DNA from: Pomphorhynchus laevis
Lineage: Eukaryota > Acanthocephala > Palaeacanthocephala > Echinorhynchida > Pomphorhynchidae
Reading direction: 5' to 3'
DNA length: 64,000 nt
NCBI GenBank assembly: GCA_012934845.2
Contig: WNNJ02000017.1
Coordinates: 55,268-119,267 of the forward strand
Shown here: positions 25,901 through 35,030 of the stretch, one piece after another
Position numbering within the stretch: the first letter of the stretch is position 1
Layout: each line of letters begins with the position of its first letter
Translations under genes and position numbers: made by a program
The notes under the pieces: generated by a model
The model's input: the letters and a program-made list of their open reading frames with translations, nothing else
What the model was told of the DNA's origin: nothing
The model's database searches: none

Positions 25901-26634
25901 CATTGATGATGTAATTAATCATCTTTTAGGAATTTAAGAATTTCAAAAGGTAACCTCAGGTAATACCCCCGGTTTTAAAAAAATCTTCGGTAATTAATCA
26001 TCTTTTAGGAACTTAAGAATTCCAAAAGGTAACCTCAGGTAATATCTTCGGTTTTAAAAAAGACTTTAGTTTGATAAATTTAATCAAAATCTTTAAAAAC
26101 CAAAACATCCAAGAAAAGTTAGCTTTATATTAATATGAAATTAATAATATATTAATAATTAATAATTATATTAATAATACTTTCATATATTAATATGAAA
26201 GAATATATTGCAATATTAATTATATTATTATAATATATTATAATATCAATTATTATTGAAATAATCGAATGCGTTATTTATTGCTTACGGTAATGTTACG
26301 CAAAATTACACGCAACGTTACTTATATGGCAAGTAAGCAATAGCAAGCATAAAATTATCTGTAAGTAGACAATATGGTACATACCTAATTTGGCACTTGT
26401 GTTCAAAAGCTTCTAAATCACAATGTCCGTCGTCCTCATTTTCTTGACAATCATTGCATCGATTATTTTTCTCCTCTATAAGCACTAAAACTGCAAGATG
26501 TGCCAGACCTTGTTGTTTTACCTGCTCCAGCTATATCTCCGCTGTTGGTATCGTTAAACTCCTCGCTTTCATCTGTGCAGGGATCACCATTACTGCGTTT
26601 ATTATTGCTAAAGTCAGCTTGCAAAGATTCATTA
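16987..26634 (-). CDS. Coiled-coil protein gene of unknown identity, five exons, N-terminus not found
   Basis: Exons in transcript order are 26530 (or up to 26634)-26385, 24336-24226, 21111-21057, 19141-19064 and 17238-16987. Every junction uses GT-AG and the phases match: AG+T, AA+T, then phase 0 twice. About 213 residues result. Exon 1 holds LEQVKQQGLAHL and an acidic part with CNDCQENEDD; exon 2 is Ser/Thr-rich (SDGYSTISTLESGILPD). Exons 3 to 5 give a continuous charged heptad-like helix (INKLTDTINQLKSEIDQLKV, EKECEELRSE, LKQLQAEKRS) and a Met-rich, Lys-rich tail. The last exon either ends at TGA 16987 with a short hydrophobic end (WFLLLNYFLF) or is spliced at a GTCAGT donor after SELTIL. 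A scaffold or trafficking role would be typical of such a protein, but I recognise no family. Upstream of 26530 another frame reads as an acidic coding stretch (see findings). Confidence 0.6.
18310..18960. repeat. Tandem repeat, 111-bp unit, in an intron
   Basis: Three near-identical units of 111 bp (marker CATGTGTAAATAAAAATAT at 18551, 18662 and 18773) are flanked by more degenerate units on both sides. Each unit is a doublet built around AAAACATTTAATATTATTCT and an AATATATAAAATATAT core. The array lies in the intron between the last two exons of the coiled-coil gene. Confidence 0.75.
21625..21659. repeat. Perfect 15-bp stem hairpin in an intron
   Basis: CATAAGCACTGGTGC, a 5-base loop (TATTT) and the exact reverse complement. 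The stem is less AT-rich than its surroundings. It lies in the intron between exons 2 and 3 of the coiled-coil gene. It is too short and isolated to call a microRNA precursor. Confidence 0.7.
21873..22310. repeat. Repeat E copy
   Basis: TATCATAATAAGGATTAGAG, then CAGATTTCGATCTCTATACC and TCAACCCAACAT, matches 6945-7165, where a LINE tail interrupts it. The following part to about 22310 is less AT-rich. On the minus strand it has an 88-codon open frame (22030-22296, EPKRRLATILFYNNGN); no family was recognised and it may be mobile-element coding debris. It lies in an intron of the coiled-coil gene. Confidence 0.5.
22320..24225. other. AT-rich intron sequence
   Basis: This is part of the intron between exons 2 and 3 of the coiled-coil gene. 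It holds AT-rich simple sequence and short inverted repeats such as TTAATATTAATTAATGAT near 23510-23535. No other gene was seen. Confidence 0.4.
25115..25228. repeat. Long near-perfect hairpin (about 45-bp stem), MITE-like
   Basis: The left arm runs from about 25128 (TTTCAATTTAAAAATGTCG) to TTAATTATTTATT. The right arm is its reverse complement, ending TTTTTAAATTGAAA at 25220, with about a 4-base loop and one or two mismatches. Weaker pairing extends outward (AATTAAAGC with GCTTAATT). It may be a tiny foldback element or a precursor-like hairpin. It lies in the intron between exons 1 and 2 of the coiled-coil gene. Confidence 0.75.
25911..26065. repeat. Tandem duplication, about 72 bp
   Basis: TAATTAATCATCTTTTAGGA through GGTAACCTCAGGTAAT and a GGTTTTAAAAAA run occurs twice in direct order, with a few substitutions. 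It lies in the first intron of the coiled-coil gene. Confidence 0.75.
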
Positions 26635-26639
26635 CTTAT

Positions 26640-27590
26640 AGATGAGGTTAAAATCTTTGGTCTAATAAAATAGTCAAAATAAGACTGATTGCGAATACGA
26701 CAGTCAAAAATGAAATCAAAATAGTCAATAGTCTATGATCTAATAGAATTACCGTAAATCATAAGAAATCGGTGATATTTCCTGGATATTATTTTCGGTG
26801 ATTTGAGGTGACATCTAGAAATAAAATTGTTGCATGTTTACAATTTGTAACTGAAAATACACAGCTTTTATTTAGATGAAAACACCTATATGTTGATATA
26901 CGTTCAATGTCGAAAGTGATCACACTTTTCAGTTCGAACTGTAACAATTTGTTTGATACTTCCAAAACAACACGGTATTTAACAAATCTTGAAACAATAT
27001 TGACTAAAAGAATTAGCGTGAACGGTATTATAAAAGTTTATTAATTTAATTAACTAAGTGCAATATTAATATTAATATTTAATATTAATATTAAATATTA
27101 ATTTAATTTACTAAGTTTAAAAAAAAACAATTAAATTGTAAAAGTGATGGATATTCGACAGTGAATAAGGAAAACAAAAAGGGACTTATCGGATATTCTT
27201 GCAATATGCCGATATTTTGCTCGATCTGATCTATAATAATAACTCCACTGGAAATCCAAACATAATTCCGAGTTAGAAGATTATATAAGAACTTCAGAGC
27301 GAGGTTTAAGAAATGTTTAAGAATTTGTCAAAAATAATTAATGGGGCATTGTTTTAATTGTGATTTACAAAATAACAATAAAAAGGAAAGTCGTGCTTAG
27401 ACTAGTGTTGTATTATTCAAGTCCGATCATCGGTTAACTCAGCATCAAGTTACTTAAGTTCAATAACAAAGACTATTAAATACACTAAAATATAGCATGC
27501 AAGAATAAAAAAAGTATGTCATAACAAACTCAGATAAAAAATGACAGAATTTCCCTTCGCTTTTTCATCTTCCTTTTCTCTTTCATGACC
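26640..27590. other. AT-rich sequence between the coiled-coil gene and the LINE pair
   Basis: No gene was supported. Missing 5' exons of the coiled-coil gene could lie here or beyond the LINE pair. Part of this stretch (to about 26745) stays open on the minus strand in frame with the acidic stretch upstream of exon 1. Confidence 0.3.
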
Positions 27591-27911
27591 TCAGGTCCAG
27601 GTGGGTTGTGAGCCCCACAATCGATCCAACACGCCGCCTTCCGACTAAACCACCCAGGGTCTTTCACCCCCCCCCCGAAGAATCCAATCGGCGCGGACTA
27701 TGCTTGGTAAACGAGAGACGAGGAGCTTAAGAAACCTTAGCCTTTGCTCTGGGGGACGTCCTCTTGAGAAGAAGACTAATCCCGAGATAGCCCAAGTGCC
27801 CCAAAGGCGCACCTAGGCTTTCCCTTTCAATTACAGATGCTGAGCCCGTTTCAGGGCCCACCTAGATTTCTTTGGAATACGTTTGAGTCTATCCAGGTCA
27901 GCTTTCGCCGA

Positions 27912-28567
27912 TCAGTTCACCGAAACGGTGAACCCCAAGTATTTTACTCGACTTGTGAAGGTAGGGAGTGGTACTGAGGCAAAAATGGAGGAGAGCGCAG
28001 AGAGTGCTAATCTTTCAAGTTTTTGCTTTGTAGCAGGAGTGCCATGAAAGACGACCACCTGCGATTTAGTTGAGTTTAAAATAAGATTGGATATGGGTAA
28101 CTGGTCTTTTAATCTTAAAAAGAAACGGCTGATGTCAGAGACTACGTCTTTACCCCTGTGTCCAGTGAACAGAGCTGTGGTCATCAGCGTACACTACAAG
28201 ACGTTGTTCGCGTTTAAATATTTTAAATAGGTTAATTGAGGCAGCAAGATAAGATAGGAGAAAGTGGAGGTCCTTGAGGTACACACGTAATAGGGTAGAA
28301 CTGACGCGCATACGGGTCGTCTTCATAGAATAATCGCTTGGTATACAGCAGGAACTCCACTCTGTTCACAATTCTCGCAGGCAACCCGAGGGACCTGAGA
28401 GAAGAGATCACAAAAGGAATGGAGATGCGGTCAAATGCAGCAGAAAAGTCAAGGAAAACAGCCACAACTAGACGATGGCTATTATCCCGACAAAACTGAT
28501 CCACCTCACCAACTGTTGAATGAACCGAGCGACCTTTAACGAACCCATGAAAACCTACGGGGATCAA
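27912..28567 (-). pseudogene. Family A reverse transcriptase domain (minus copy)
   Basis: Two adjoining frames, 28567-28232 and 28184-27912, carry the core blocks: GFHGFVKGRS, FLDFSAAFDRIS (first catalytic Asp), CVPQGPPLSPIL, and then the remains of the ADDTTALFTG block and LNSTKSQVVVFHG. A frame change separates them near 28200, and the catalytic YxDD region is damaged there (YADD in the plus copy). Divergence from the plus-strand copy is modest. Confidence 0.8.
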
Positions 28568-29097
28568 ATTACGCCTACTTAAATAGTCGCGGATTTTACG
28601 CGCAAGCGCTTTTTAGTAAATTGACACGAGGGCATTTTGAATCCAAATGGGTCGCAGATCTTTAGGGCATGAGCAGGATTTTTTCTTAGGAATAAAAACA
28701 CGCTTACTAATATTGATGCCTGCTACATCGGATGGGGAGGCTAAAAGCATTGTGACGGCCACCTCTCTTCTCTGATCAGCTGTCAAAAGCTGGCAGACCC
28801 GAGAAGAAAGTGAAACGACGGATTAGGAGATGCCCGGGAGTGGACCCCAGGGGTTGAGGATATTCGTAAGAGATAGATCCCTACTCCTGAAGTTACACCA
28901 AGGCAGGATTGGTTGAGGTGATTGAGTGACTCCATAGTTGTGTAGGGCTAGTAATTCCTCCAAAACTTTATCAAGGCCAATATTCCCTATCCAACCCAAT
29001 GATCTATCCTTCCAGCAAACAAACTTCTCCTTCTTGAAAATCTTTCAAAAGGAAGACTGAGGAGGATTAAGGCGCGCAATACTCGTCATATCCCTAC

Positions 29098-29541
29098 TCA
29101 GGTGGAACCTATATCCCCAAGTATCATGTCATAACAGCTGTCAATAATACTATCCAGGAGGTCACGGTTCTTGTGAATTTCCCCTGGACGGATGTAGACA
29201 TTGGCTAGACTGAGGCGTTTACCGTTCTTACTGAGTGAAACTACTAAACAAGACATGGCTGGACATGAGTAGTTTAATAGGAGGGAGTACCTTAAGGAGC
29301 ACTTAACTAAGGTCAAGAGTCCTTGAGATGAAGAGGAGTGAGGTGGGGTTATGTACGGAGTATAGTGGGAACATATATGTTTTGGGATAAATCGAGTAAT
29401 GTCCTGGGGAAGACGGATAGACCGCGTCTCCTGAAGGACTATAACATCTGCATCTCTACCAGATAAAAGTCTAAGGGCAGAAGCACCTCCCGAATTCCAC
29501 TGAAGGACATTCAGTGAAAAAGGCTCACGAGTACTCTGCAT
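29098..29541 (-). pseudogene. Family A AP-endonuclease, N-terminal part (minus copy)
   Basis: The 147 codons start with MQSTREPFSLNVLQWNSGG. LQWN (catalytic Asn region), VIVLQETRSI (catalytic Glu), LANVYIRPGE and MILGDI (truncated GDFN block) are the usual order of an APE-type LINE endonuclease, which nicks target DNA to prime reverse transcription. The frame ends early, just after the GD block, at the TGA of 29098-29100. The homologous plus-copy stretch continues GDFNDRTG, so this copy has lost the C-terminal catalytic blocks from this frame. Confidence 0.8.
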
Positions 29542-29689
29542 TGTAATGGATTAGTTGGATGGGGCATTGCCTACCTAGACAGAGCTAAGTGCAGGAAGGT
29601 TACCCTTCCTGCCACTAGCCCCACCCGGGTTCGGTACTTGCCCCTGGGCAGCGTCTTCATTTCCCTTATGCTGTTTGCCACTCAGCATT

Positions 29690-30577
29690 TTACCGATCTT
29701 GAGCGGGGGAACAGTATGGGCCGAAGCCCCCTCTTCTTCGATTCCGGAAGAACTGCCGAAACAGGTAGCGTAGGATGAGAATTAGGTTTTCAAGTTTGCG
29801 ATGGGAAACTTCTAATTTAACATCCATCGTACGTAATATCTCAGAGTCATCCATTCGCGGGGCGGCCCCTTGCGAATAAGTAGAAGGTTTGACCGGTTTG
29901 ATGAACATACTTCTATATTCTTTGAACATACTGCATCTCCTACCCCAGGCAGGATGGCTCCCCCCACAGTTCGAGCAGGATGGGGGTGCCACACAACGGT
30001 CGTTCGATAGTAGAGTCTGACAGGAAGTTGAACTGCAAACCCCGCATGTTGGGGTCCCACTGCAGCTGGAGGCCCAGTGCCCCCATTTGTGACACCTGCT
30101 GCAGTGGGGGTAAGTAAGCTCATCTTTTTCTGCAATGAAAAAACGGATATTAAAACCCATGAAGGGGTTCGATGAAGATTTAGCCAAGGCTTCTGCAGTA
30201 TCTACCGGAGCTGAGCAAAAGCCAACCGGGATAGGGTTGCCATCCCTACTCTGGATTGACCTAAAATTAGTAATTTTGAATGTAGACATTAATGATTTCA
30301 TATCTTCCTCATCCATACTACAAGGAAGATTCGTCACCATTAGCGAGGCAAGGATGGGCCTAAAGGTGAGTTCACCATAAACTGTTAGGTTGGAGGAAAA
30401 GTATTCAGAGTAATATTTAGCCAGGTCTGCTGTGACGAACGAAACTTTCACCTCTGAAGGGTGAAGTTTCACCGTGTTGAACAAAATTCTGTTTTTATAC
30501 TGCTGGGCAAATGAACGTAAAAATACATTGTAAAGTTCATGTCTTTCGATTGGTCGTATAACTCTGATTAAAACCAA
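29690..30577 (-). pseudogene. Family A ORF1 (zinc-knuckle nucleic-acid-binding protein), minus copy
   Basis: A 295-codon open frame. The N-terminal two thirds (VLIRVIRPIERHELYNVFLR...) looks like an RNA-recognition fold of the type seen in I/Jockey ORF1. Near residues 158-215 lie three Cys-rich motifs: CSRCHKWGHWASSC, then CGVCSSTSC, then CSNCGGSHPAWGRRC. Such proteins coat element RNA. The true start is probably the ATG at 30779, with an interruption between. Its counterpart at 30993-31560 is only about half identical in protein, far more diverged than ORF2. Confidence 0.8.
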
Positions 30578-30805
30578 ATTCTTTAATTTAGGAATGGGGG
30601 AAGCACCTCCCCATCACCTGATACCATAGAAAAATTACTAACCTTGTTACTTGGATCTGTAGTTAGATTTACCTTTAATTTGTCTTTTTTGTAGGATTAT
30701 CGTTGATTTTTGAATGATTTTTGCTGCTATCGTTTGATAGCTCCGAAATTACTTGTACACTACACATATTTTTTGTCATGTTGTTGAACTGAAAATCATA
30801 CAAAA

Positions 30806-31560
30806 ATGGTGAACAGCATACAAGTGTCGGAGCTTCAAAGCTCTAACGAATTTGCAGCAAAAATCAACGATTCTGGACCTGGCAAGAGTATTATTTCGCA
30901 AGGCAAAAACAATTCAAACAAAGACTTAAAGGTTAGTGATCTTTTTTCACTTATTTACCAAAGAGGCCGGGGTACTTCCCCCAATTTAAAAATTGCAAAA
31001 CCTTGCGATTATCTCCTTTATCAAGCCTCTTGAAAAGCAAAAACTATTAAATCTATTCTTACGCGAGTTCACACAATTGTGTAAAAATCGAGTTATATTT
31101 AACTCTGTTCGTTATTTTGAAACATCAATAAGAATTTCGTTCATCACTGCCGATTTTCTGTACCAATACGAAAATTTTTTTGAGAACTTAACCCAATTAT
31201 GGAAGATTACTCAAAAGACTATACAGGTTTCTCTAAAAATAAATAATTTCCCCCATGTTGGAAGAAGATGACTTACAGTCACTAAAATGGCATTTAATAT
31301 TGACGATATCCATTCAATTAAGTCTAAATTGGGTGAAGAATTGCATGTTGCCTTTCGTAAGGCTGACATTGACACTGCGCTCACTGTCGAAATCAGGCTC
31401 CAACCCCTTTATGGGGTATAATTTGAAGTTTATGATAATCGATTCGGTGACAGGACGTATCCCTATTGTAATGTATGCCGTGCTTGGGGCACTGGGGATC
31501 GTCTTGCTCCTCCAAGCACATTTGTGGAGTATGCAGTTCAGAGGCTTGTGTCAGCTCGAA
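30806..31560 (+). pseudogene. Family A ORF1, plus copy
   Basis: The first frame (30806-31033) begins MVNSIQVSELQSSNE and is homologous to MTKNMCSVQVISEL of the minus copy. The next (30993-31271) carries NLAIISFIKPLEKQKLLNLFLREF, parallel to the minus-copy RNA-binding part but strongly diverged. The Cys-rich region near 31450-31620 is scrambled across frames (CDAPPCCSDC). Confidence 0.7.
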
Positions 31561-32075
31561 TAAAGGGGATAAATAATAAATGCGATGCTCCACCATGCTG
31601 TAGCGATTGTGTTAGCAGAATCCAACCTGGTCGAGAAGCTGCGTTTTCTTCAAGGCGTACAGAAGTGCCTTTTCTGCCACCCTTCAAAAGGTCCTTCTGG
31701 TTTATCGGCTTGTCGGCATGCCCTGACAGAACGACTAATACAGATATATTGGATCTTTTAACCTCCAATAAAAAGTCCATTTTGGCCCAGCTAGAACAAA
31801 TGATAGCTCCTCTGATTTCGGCCATCTGTATGGCCAATGAAGCAAAGCCTCTATCCTCTGTTCCCCCTCCGAAGTCCAAGAAAAGAGGGGCTTCGGTAAA
31901 GTCAGTGTCCCTCCAAGAAAGTGGGGAATCTAATTCAGCAGAAAGTTGCCTCAACGGGAAATGTAGACAATGCCCAGGGGGCTCCGGCTCTGGATGGGGC
32001 TACTGGCAGGAGGGGCAACCCTTCTGCACCTAGCGCTGTCTAGGTTGGCTGCCCCCGTCAAACTGATCTGCCACA

Positions 32076-32651
32076 ATGGTGAGTAAACCCGAGCCGTTTT
32101 CACTGAATATTCTTCAGTGGAATTCGAAAGGTGCTTCTGCCCTTGGACTTTAATCTGGTAGAGACGCAGATGTTATAGTCATTCAGGAGACACGGTCTAT
32201 CCGTCTCCCCCAGGACATTACTCGATTTATCCCTAAGCACATATATTCCCACTATACTCCGTACATAACCCCGCCTCACTCCTCTTCTCAAGGACTCTTG
32301 ACCTTAGTTAAATGATCTTTAAGGTCCTCCCTCTTGCTAAATTACTCTTTTTCAGCCCTGTCTTGTCTAGTAGTTTCACTCGTTAAGAACGGTAAACACC
32401 TCAGTCTAGCCAATGTCTACATTCGTCCAGAAGAGATTCACAAGAATCGTGACCTCCTGGATGGGATTATCGATAGCGGCTATGACATGGTACTAGGTGA
32501 CTTCAACGACAGAACTGGTCGTTGGATTGATGAGCACTCCGCAGAGCCAGGAACGGTTATCTTATTCAAAAACCACCGTCCCCCTCCTTTCATTGCACAT
32601 CAACAAATTCACTCCTCGACTTATTACTGCTCCATGAGAGGTGGCTGTTAA
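32076..32651 (+). pseudogene. Family A AP-endonuclease, plus copy
   Basis: It starts MVSKPEPFSLNILQWNSKG and keeps the order LQWN, VIVIQETRSI, NVYIRPEEIHKNRD and GDFNDRTGRW. The last block (catalytic Asp and Asn) is absent from the open frame of the minus copy. In-frame stops occur after ALGL and near LTLVK. It ends at TAA 32649. Confidence 0.75.
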
Positions 32652-33115
32652 AACCCTTTTGCACGGAGCAGTCGCGTCAACATCTGTCCACCTCTCATGA
32701 TCTAATTCGCTGTCGGATAGAGGAGGATACGCTGATTCGGAGGAAATTCCACTTTGACCCGATTAGAGTGGCTTTATTTCGAGCAGCTATCCAATGCTTC
32801 CCCCGAATTGGAAATGAGAGTTTAACCGAATTCAATTCCTACCTCTCTTCGCAAGCTACAGCGTTGCTTTCAACAACCTATAAAGGTCGCATTTTCGATC
32901 CCACTCCGACAAAACTCAAGGTCTTAGCTAAACTGCTGAACCTCCCTAATCTCTCTTCCTCCGCCAGGCAGACCCTCTCGAATGAATACTGGCGCACCTG
33001 ATATTGGTTCCAGCTGAGTAGGGATAGGGCGAGCATTGCTCGTCTTAACCCTTCCCACTCTTCCTTTTGAAAGATATTCAAGAAAGATAAGTTTGTTTGT
33101 TGGAGAGATAGGGCT

Positions 33116-34447
33116 TTGGGTAGGATCGGTAGTATAGGCCTTGATAAAGTTTTAGAGGAGTCACTTGCCCTACACAACTATGGAGCCACTCAATCTCCGC
33201 AACCAATCCCGCCTTGGGGAGACTTCAGGAGTAGATACCTATGTGTCCCAGATATTCTCAACGTCTGGGGTCCTCTTCCGGGCACCTCCAAATCCGTCGC
33301 TCCACTCTCTTCTCGTGTCTGTCAGCTTTTGACAGCCGATCAAAGAAGTGAGGTGGCCGTCACAATGCTATTAGCCTCCCTATCCGATGTGACCGGCATC
33401 AATATAAGCAAACGAGTTTTTATTCCAAAAAAGTCTACGGTCTCTTCTTTTAAAGACCTGCAGACCATCTCGATTCAAAATTCCCTCGTCTCGATCTACG
33501 AAAAAGCGCTTGCGCGTAGAATTCGCGATCATCTGATTAGGCGAAATTTAATCCCACCTGGATTCCATGGATTTGTCAAAGGTCGCTTGGTCCATTCAGC
33601 AGTTGGTGAAGTGCATCGGTTTTGCCAGGAGTACAGTCATCAGCTAGATGTGGCTGTTTTCCTTGATTTTTCCGCTGCATTTGATCGTATCTCCATTCTT
33701 TTGTGATCTCTTATCTCAGGTCCCTAAGGTTGCCTGCGAGAATTGTGAACAGAGTGGAGATCCTGCTGTATACCAAGCGATTATTCTATGAAAACGACCC
33801 TGATGCGCGTCAAATCTACCCTATTACGTGTGTGCCTCAAGGATCATCACTTTCTCCAATCTTATATCTTGCTGCCTCAATTATTCTATTTAAAATATTT
33901 AAACGTGAACAACGTCTAGTGGTGTACGCTGATGACACCACAGCCCTGTTCACTGGACGCAGGTGTAAAGACGTAGTCTCTAACATCAGCCGTTTCTTTT
34001 CAAGATTAAAAGACCAGCTACCCCAATTCAATCTTATTTTAAACTCCGCAAAATCGCAGGTGGTAGTTTTTCAAGGCTCCCCTCCGACGAAGAAAAAACT
34101 TAAGAGACTGGCACTCTCTGCACTCTCCTCCATTTTTGCCTCAGTACCACTCCCTACCTTCACAAGTCGAGTAAAATACTTGGGGTTCACCGTTTCGGTG
34201 AACTGATCGGCGAAAGCTGACCTGGATAGACTCAAACGTATCTTAAAGAGAGCTAGGTGGGCTCTGAAACGGGCCCAGCATCTGTCGTTTAATGGGAAAA
34301 CCCAGGTACGCCTTTGGGGTATCTGGGCTATCTCGGGATTAGTCTTATTTTCAAGAGGACGTCCTCCAAAGCAAAAACTAAGGTTCCTGAAGCTCCTCGT
34401 ATCTCGTTTACCCAGTATAAACCGCACCGATTGGATTCTTCGGGGGG
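33116..34447 (+). pseudogene. Family A reverse transcriptase, plus copy
   Basis: Open frames 33116-33706 and 33703-34206 contain the whole palm in order: FIPKK, GFHGFVKGRLVHSAVGE, FLDFSAAFDRIS, CVPQGSSLSPIL, VYADDTTALFTG (catalytic Asp pair near 33925-33960) and LNSAKSQVVVF, with a thumb continuing to about 34440 (KARWALKRAQHL-like). A stop interrupts the frame near 33704. The catalytic residues themselves are kept. Confidence 0.85.
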
Positions 34448-34539
34448 GGGTGAAAGTTAACAAACATACTGTTATGACACTTATGGCACACTTATGACAT
34501 TTGCTTCTTGCTTTTGTTTGTTATCATAAAGTCTTTATT

Positions 34540-35030
34540 TATTTATTTATATATTTATGTATTGTTGGTAGTCGGTTGAATTTCATTTTGTTGAGATATT
34601 TCCTGACCTCTTCGACTAACTTGTATTTTAGCTGGCTACATAATAGCTTCAGCTATCAGGTCGCATTCCGCCAAAAAGCATGCTGTCCAGACAACTCCAC
34701 AGGGCGGGTTCGGTTGAATTTCATTTTGTTGAGATTTTTCCGGACCTCTTCGACTAACTTGTAATTTAGCTGGTCGGTTTAATTTCATTTTGTTGAGATA
34801 TTTCCGGACCTCTTCGAAAAAAAGGACCACCATGTTTATCGTCAATATAGTGCACGCTGAGGGACGAAACAACGATGATACAGGGACGTCCACTGATGAG
34901 TCCCACACTGTGGAGTTGTCTGAACAGCACGCTTTCTTTCTTAATGCGACCTGATAGTTGAAGCTATTATGTAGCCAGCTAAAATGTAAGTTAGTCGAAG
35001 AGGTCCGAAAATATCTCAACAAAAAAATAA
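34540..35030. repeat. Complex inverted/direct repeat next to a hammerhead-like motif
   Basis: The motif GGTTGAATTTCATTTTGTTG, then GACCTCTTCGACTAACTTGT, occurs three times in direct order from about 34573, 34710 and 34777. The longest copy continues TAGCTGGCTACATAATAGCT to CCACAG at 34702. An inverted copy of that long unit runs from about 34905 to 35028. Between the arms lie an A-run, GGACCACCATG and the motif region 34858-34904. The arms are about 125 bp and roughly 90 percent alike. This looks like the end structure of a retroelement or a retrozyme-like non-autonomous unit. It directly follows the plus-strand LINE copy. Confidence 0.65.
34858..34904 (+). other. Hammerhead-ribozyme-like core motifs in permuted order
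   Basis: GGGACGAAAC at 34861-34870 and CTGATGAGTCCC at 34893-34904 are the two conserved strands of a hammerhead core (CUGAUGA + stem II GUCCC, and GGGAC + GAAAC). They are complementary through the five stem II pairs. Their order is the one expected when stem II is the open end, or when a head-to-tail repeat is cut inside a unit. GACGTC sits just before, a possible GUC site, but I could not pair a convincing stem III or stem I in the 22 bases between. So I do not claim an active ribozyme. Confidence 0.35.

Larger units (their letters stand above)
27590..30779 (-). mobile_element. LINE family A, nearly full-length minus copy (I/Jockey-like), dead
   Basis: In element order it has a 5' start at the ATG at 30779, ORF1 with zinc knuckles, an AP-endonuclease and a reverse transcriptase. 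A C-terminal end near 27660 is followed by sequence shared only in part with the other copies. It is clearly more GC-rich than its surroundings. Several frameshifts and stops divide the ORFs. Its plus-strand partner starts 26 bases away at 30806, head to head. ORF1 with three CCHC-type motifs plus APE plus reverse transcriptase fits the I/Jockey group; the exact clade is not certain. Confidence 0.85.
30806..34447 (+). mobile_element. LINE family A, nearly full-length plus copy, dead
   Basis: ORF1 starts at the ATG at 30806 (MVNSIQVSELQSSNEFAAK), the endonuclease at 32076, the linker covers about 32650-33110, the reverse transcriptase follows from 33116, and the copy ends in a run of G at 34441-34448. 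The minus copy carries the same G-run (27666-27675, C on the plus strand) but continues beyond it. Frame breaks occur in ORF1, the endonuclease and the linker. Together with the minus copy it forms an inverted repeat with arms of more than 3 kb. Confidence 0.85.

Noticed and set aside
34858-34904. A working hammerhead ribozyme
   Set aside because: Only the core strands and stem II can be seen; stems I and III do not form from the intervening bases, so activity is not claimed.
34636-35022. A 128-codon minus-strand open frame
   Set aside because: It runs across both arms of an inverted repeat and reads the same repeat in both directions, so it is a by-product of the repeat.
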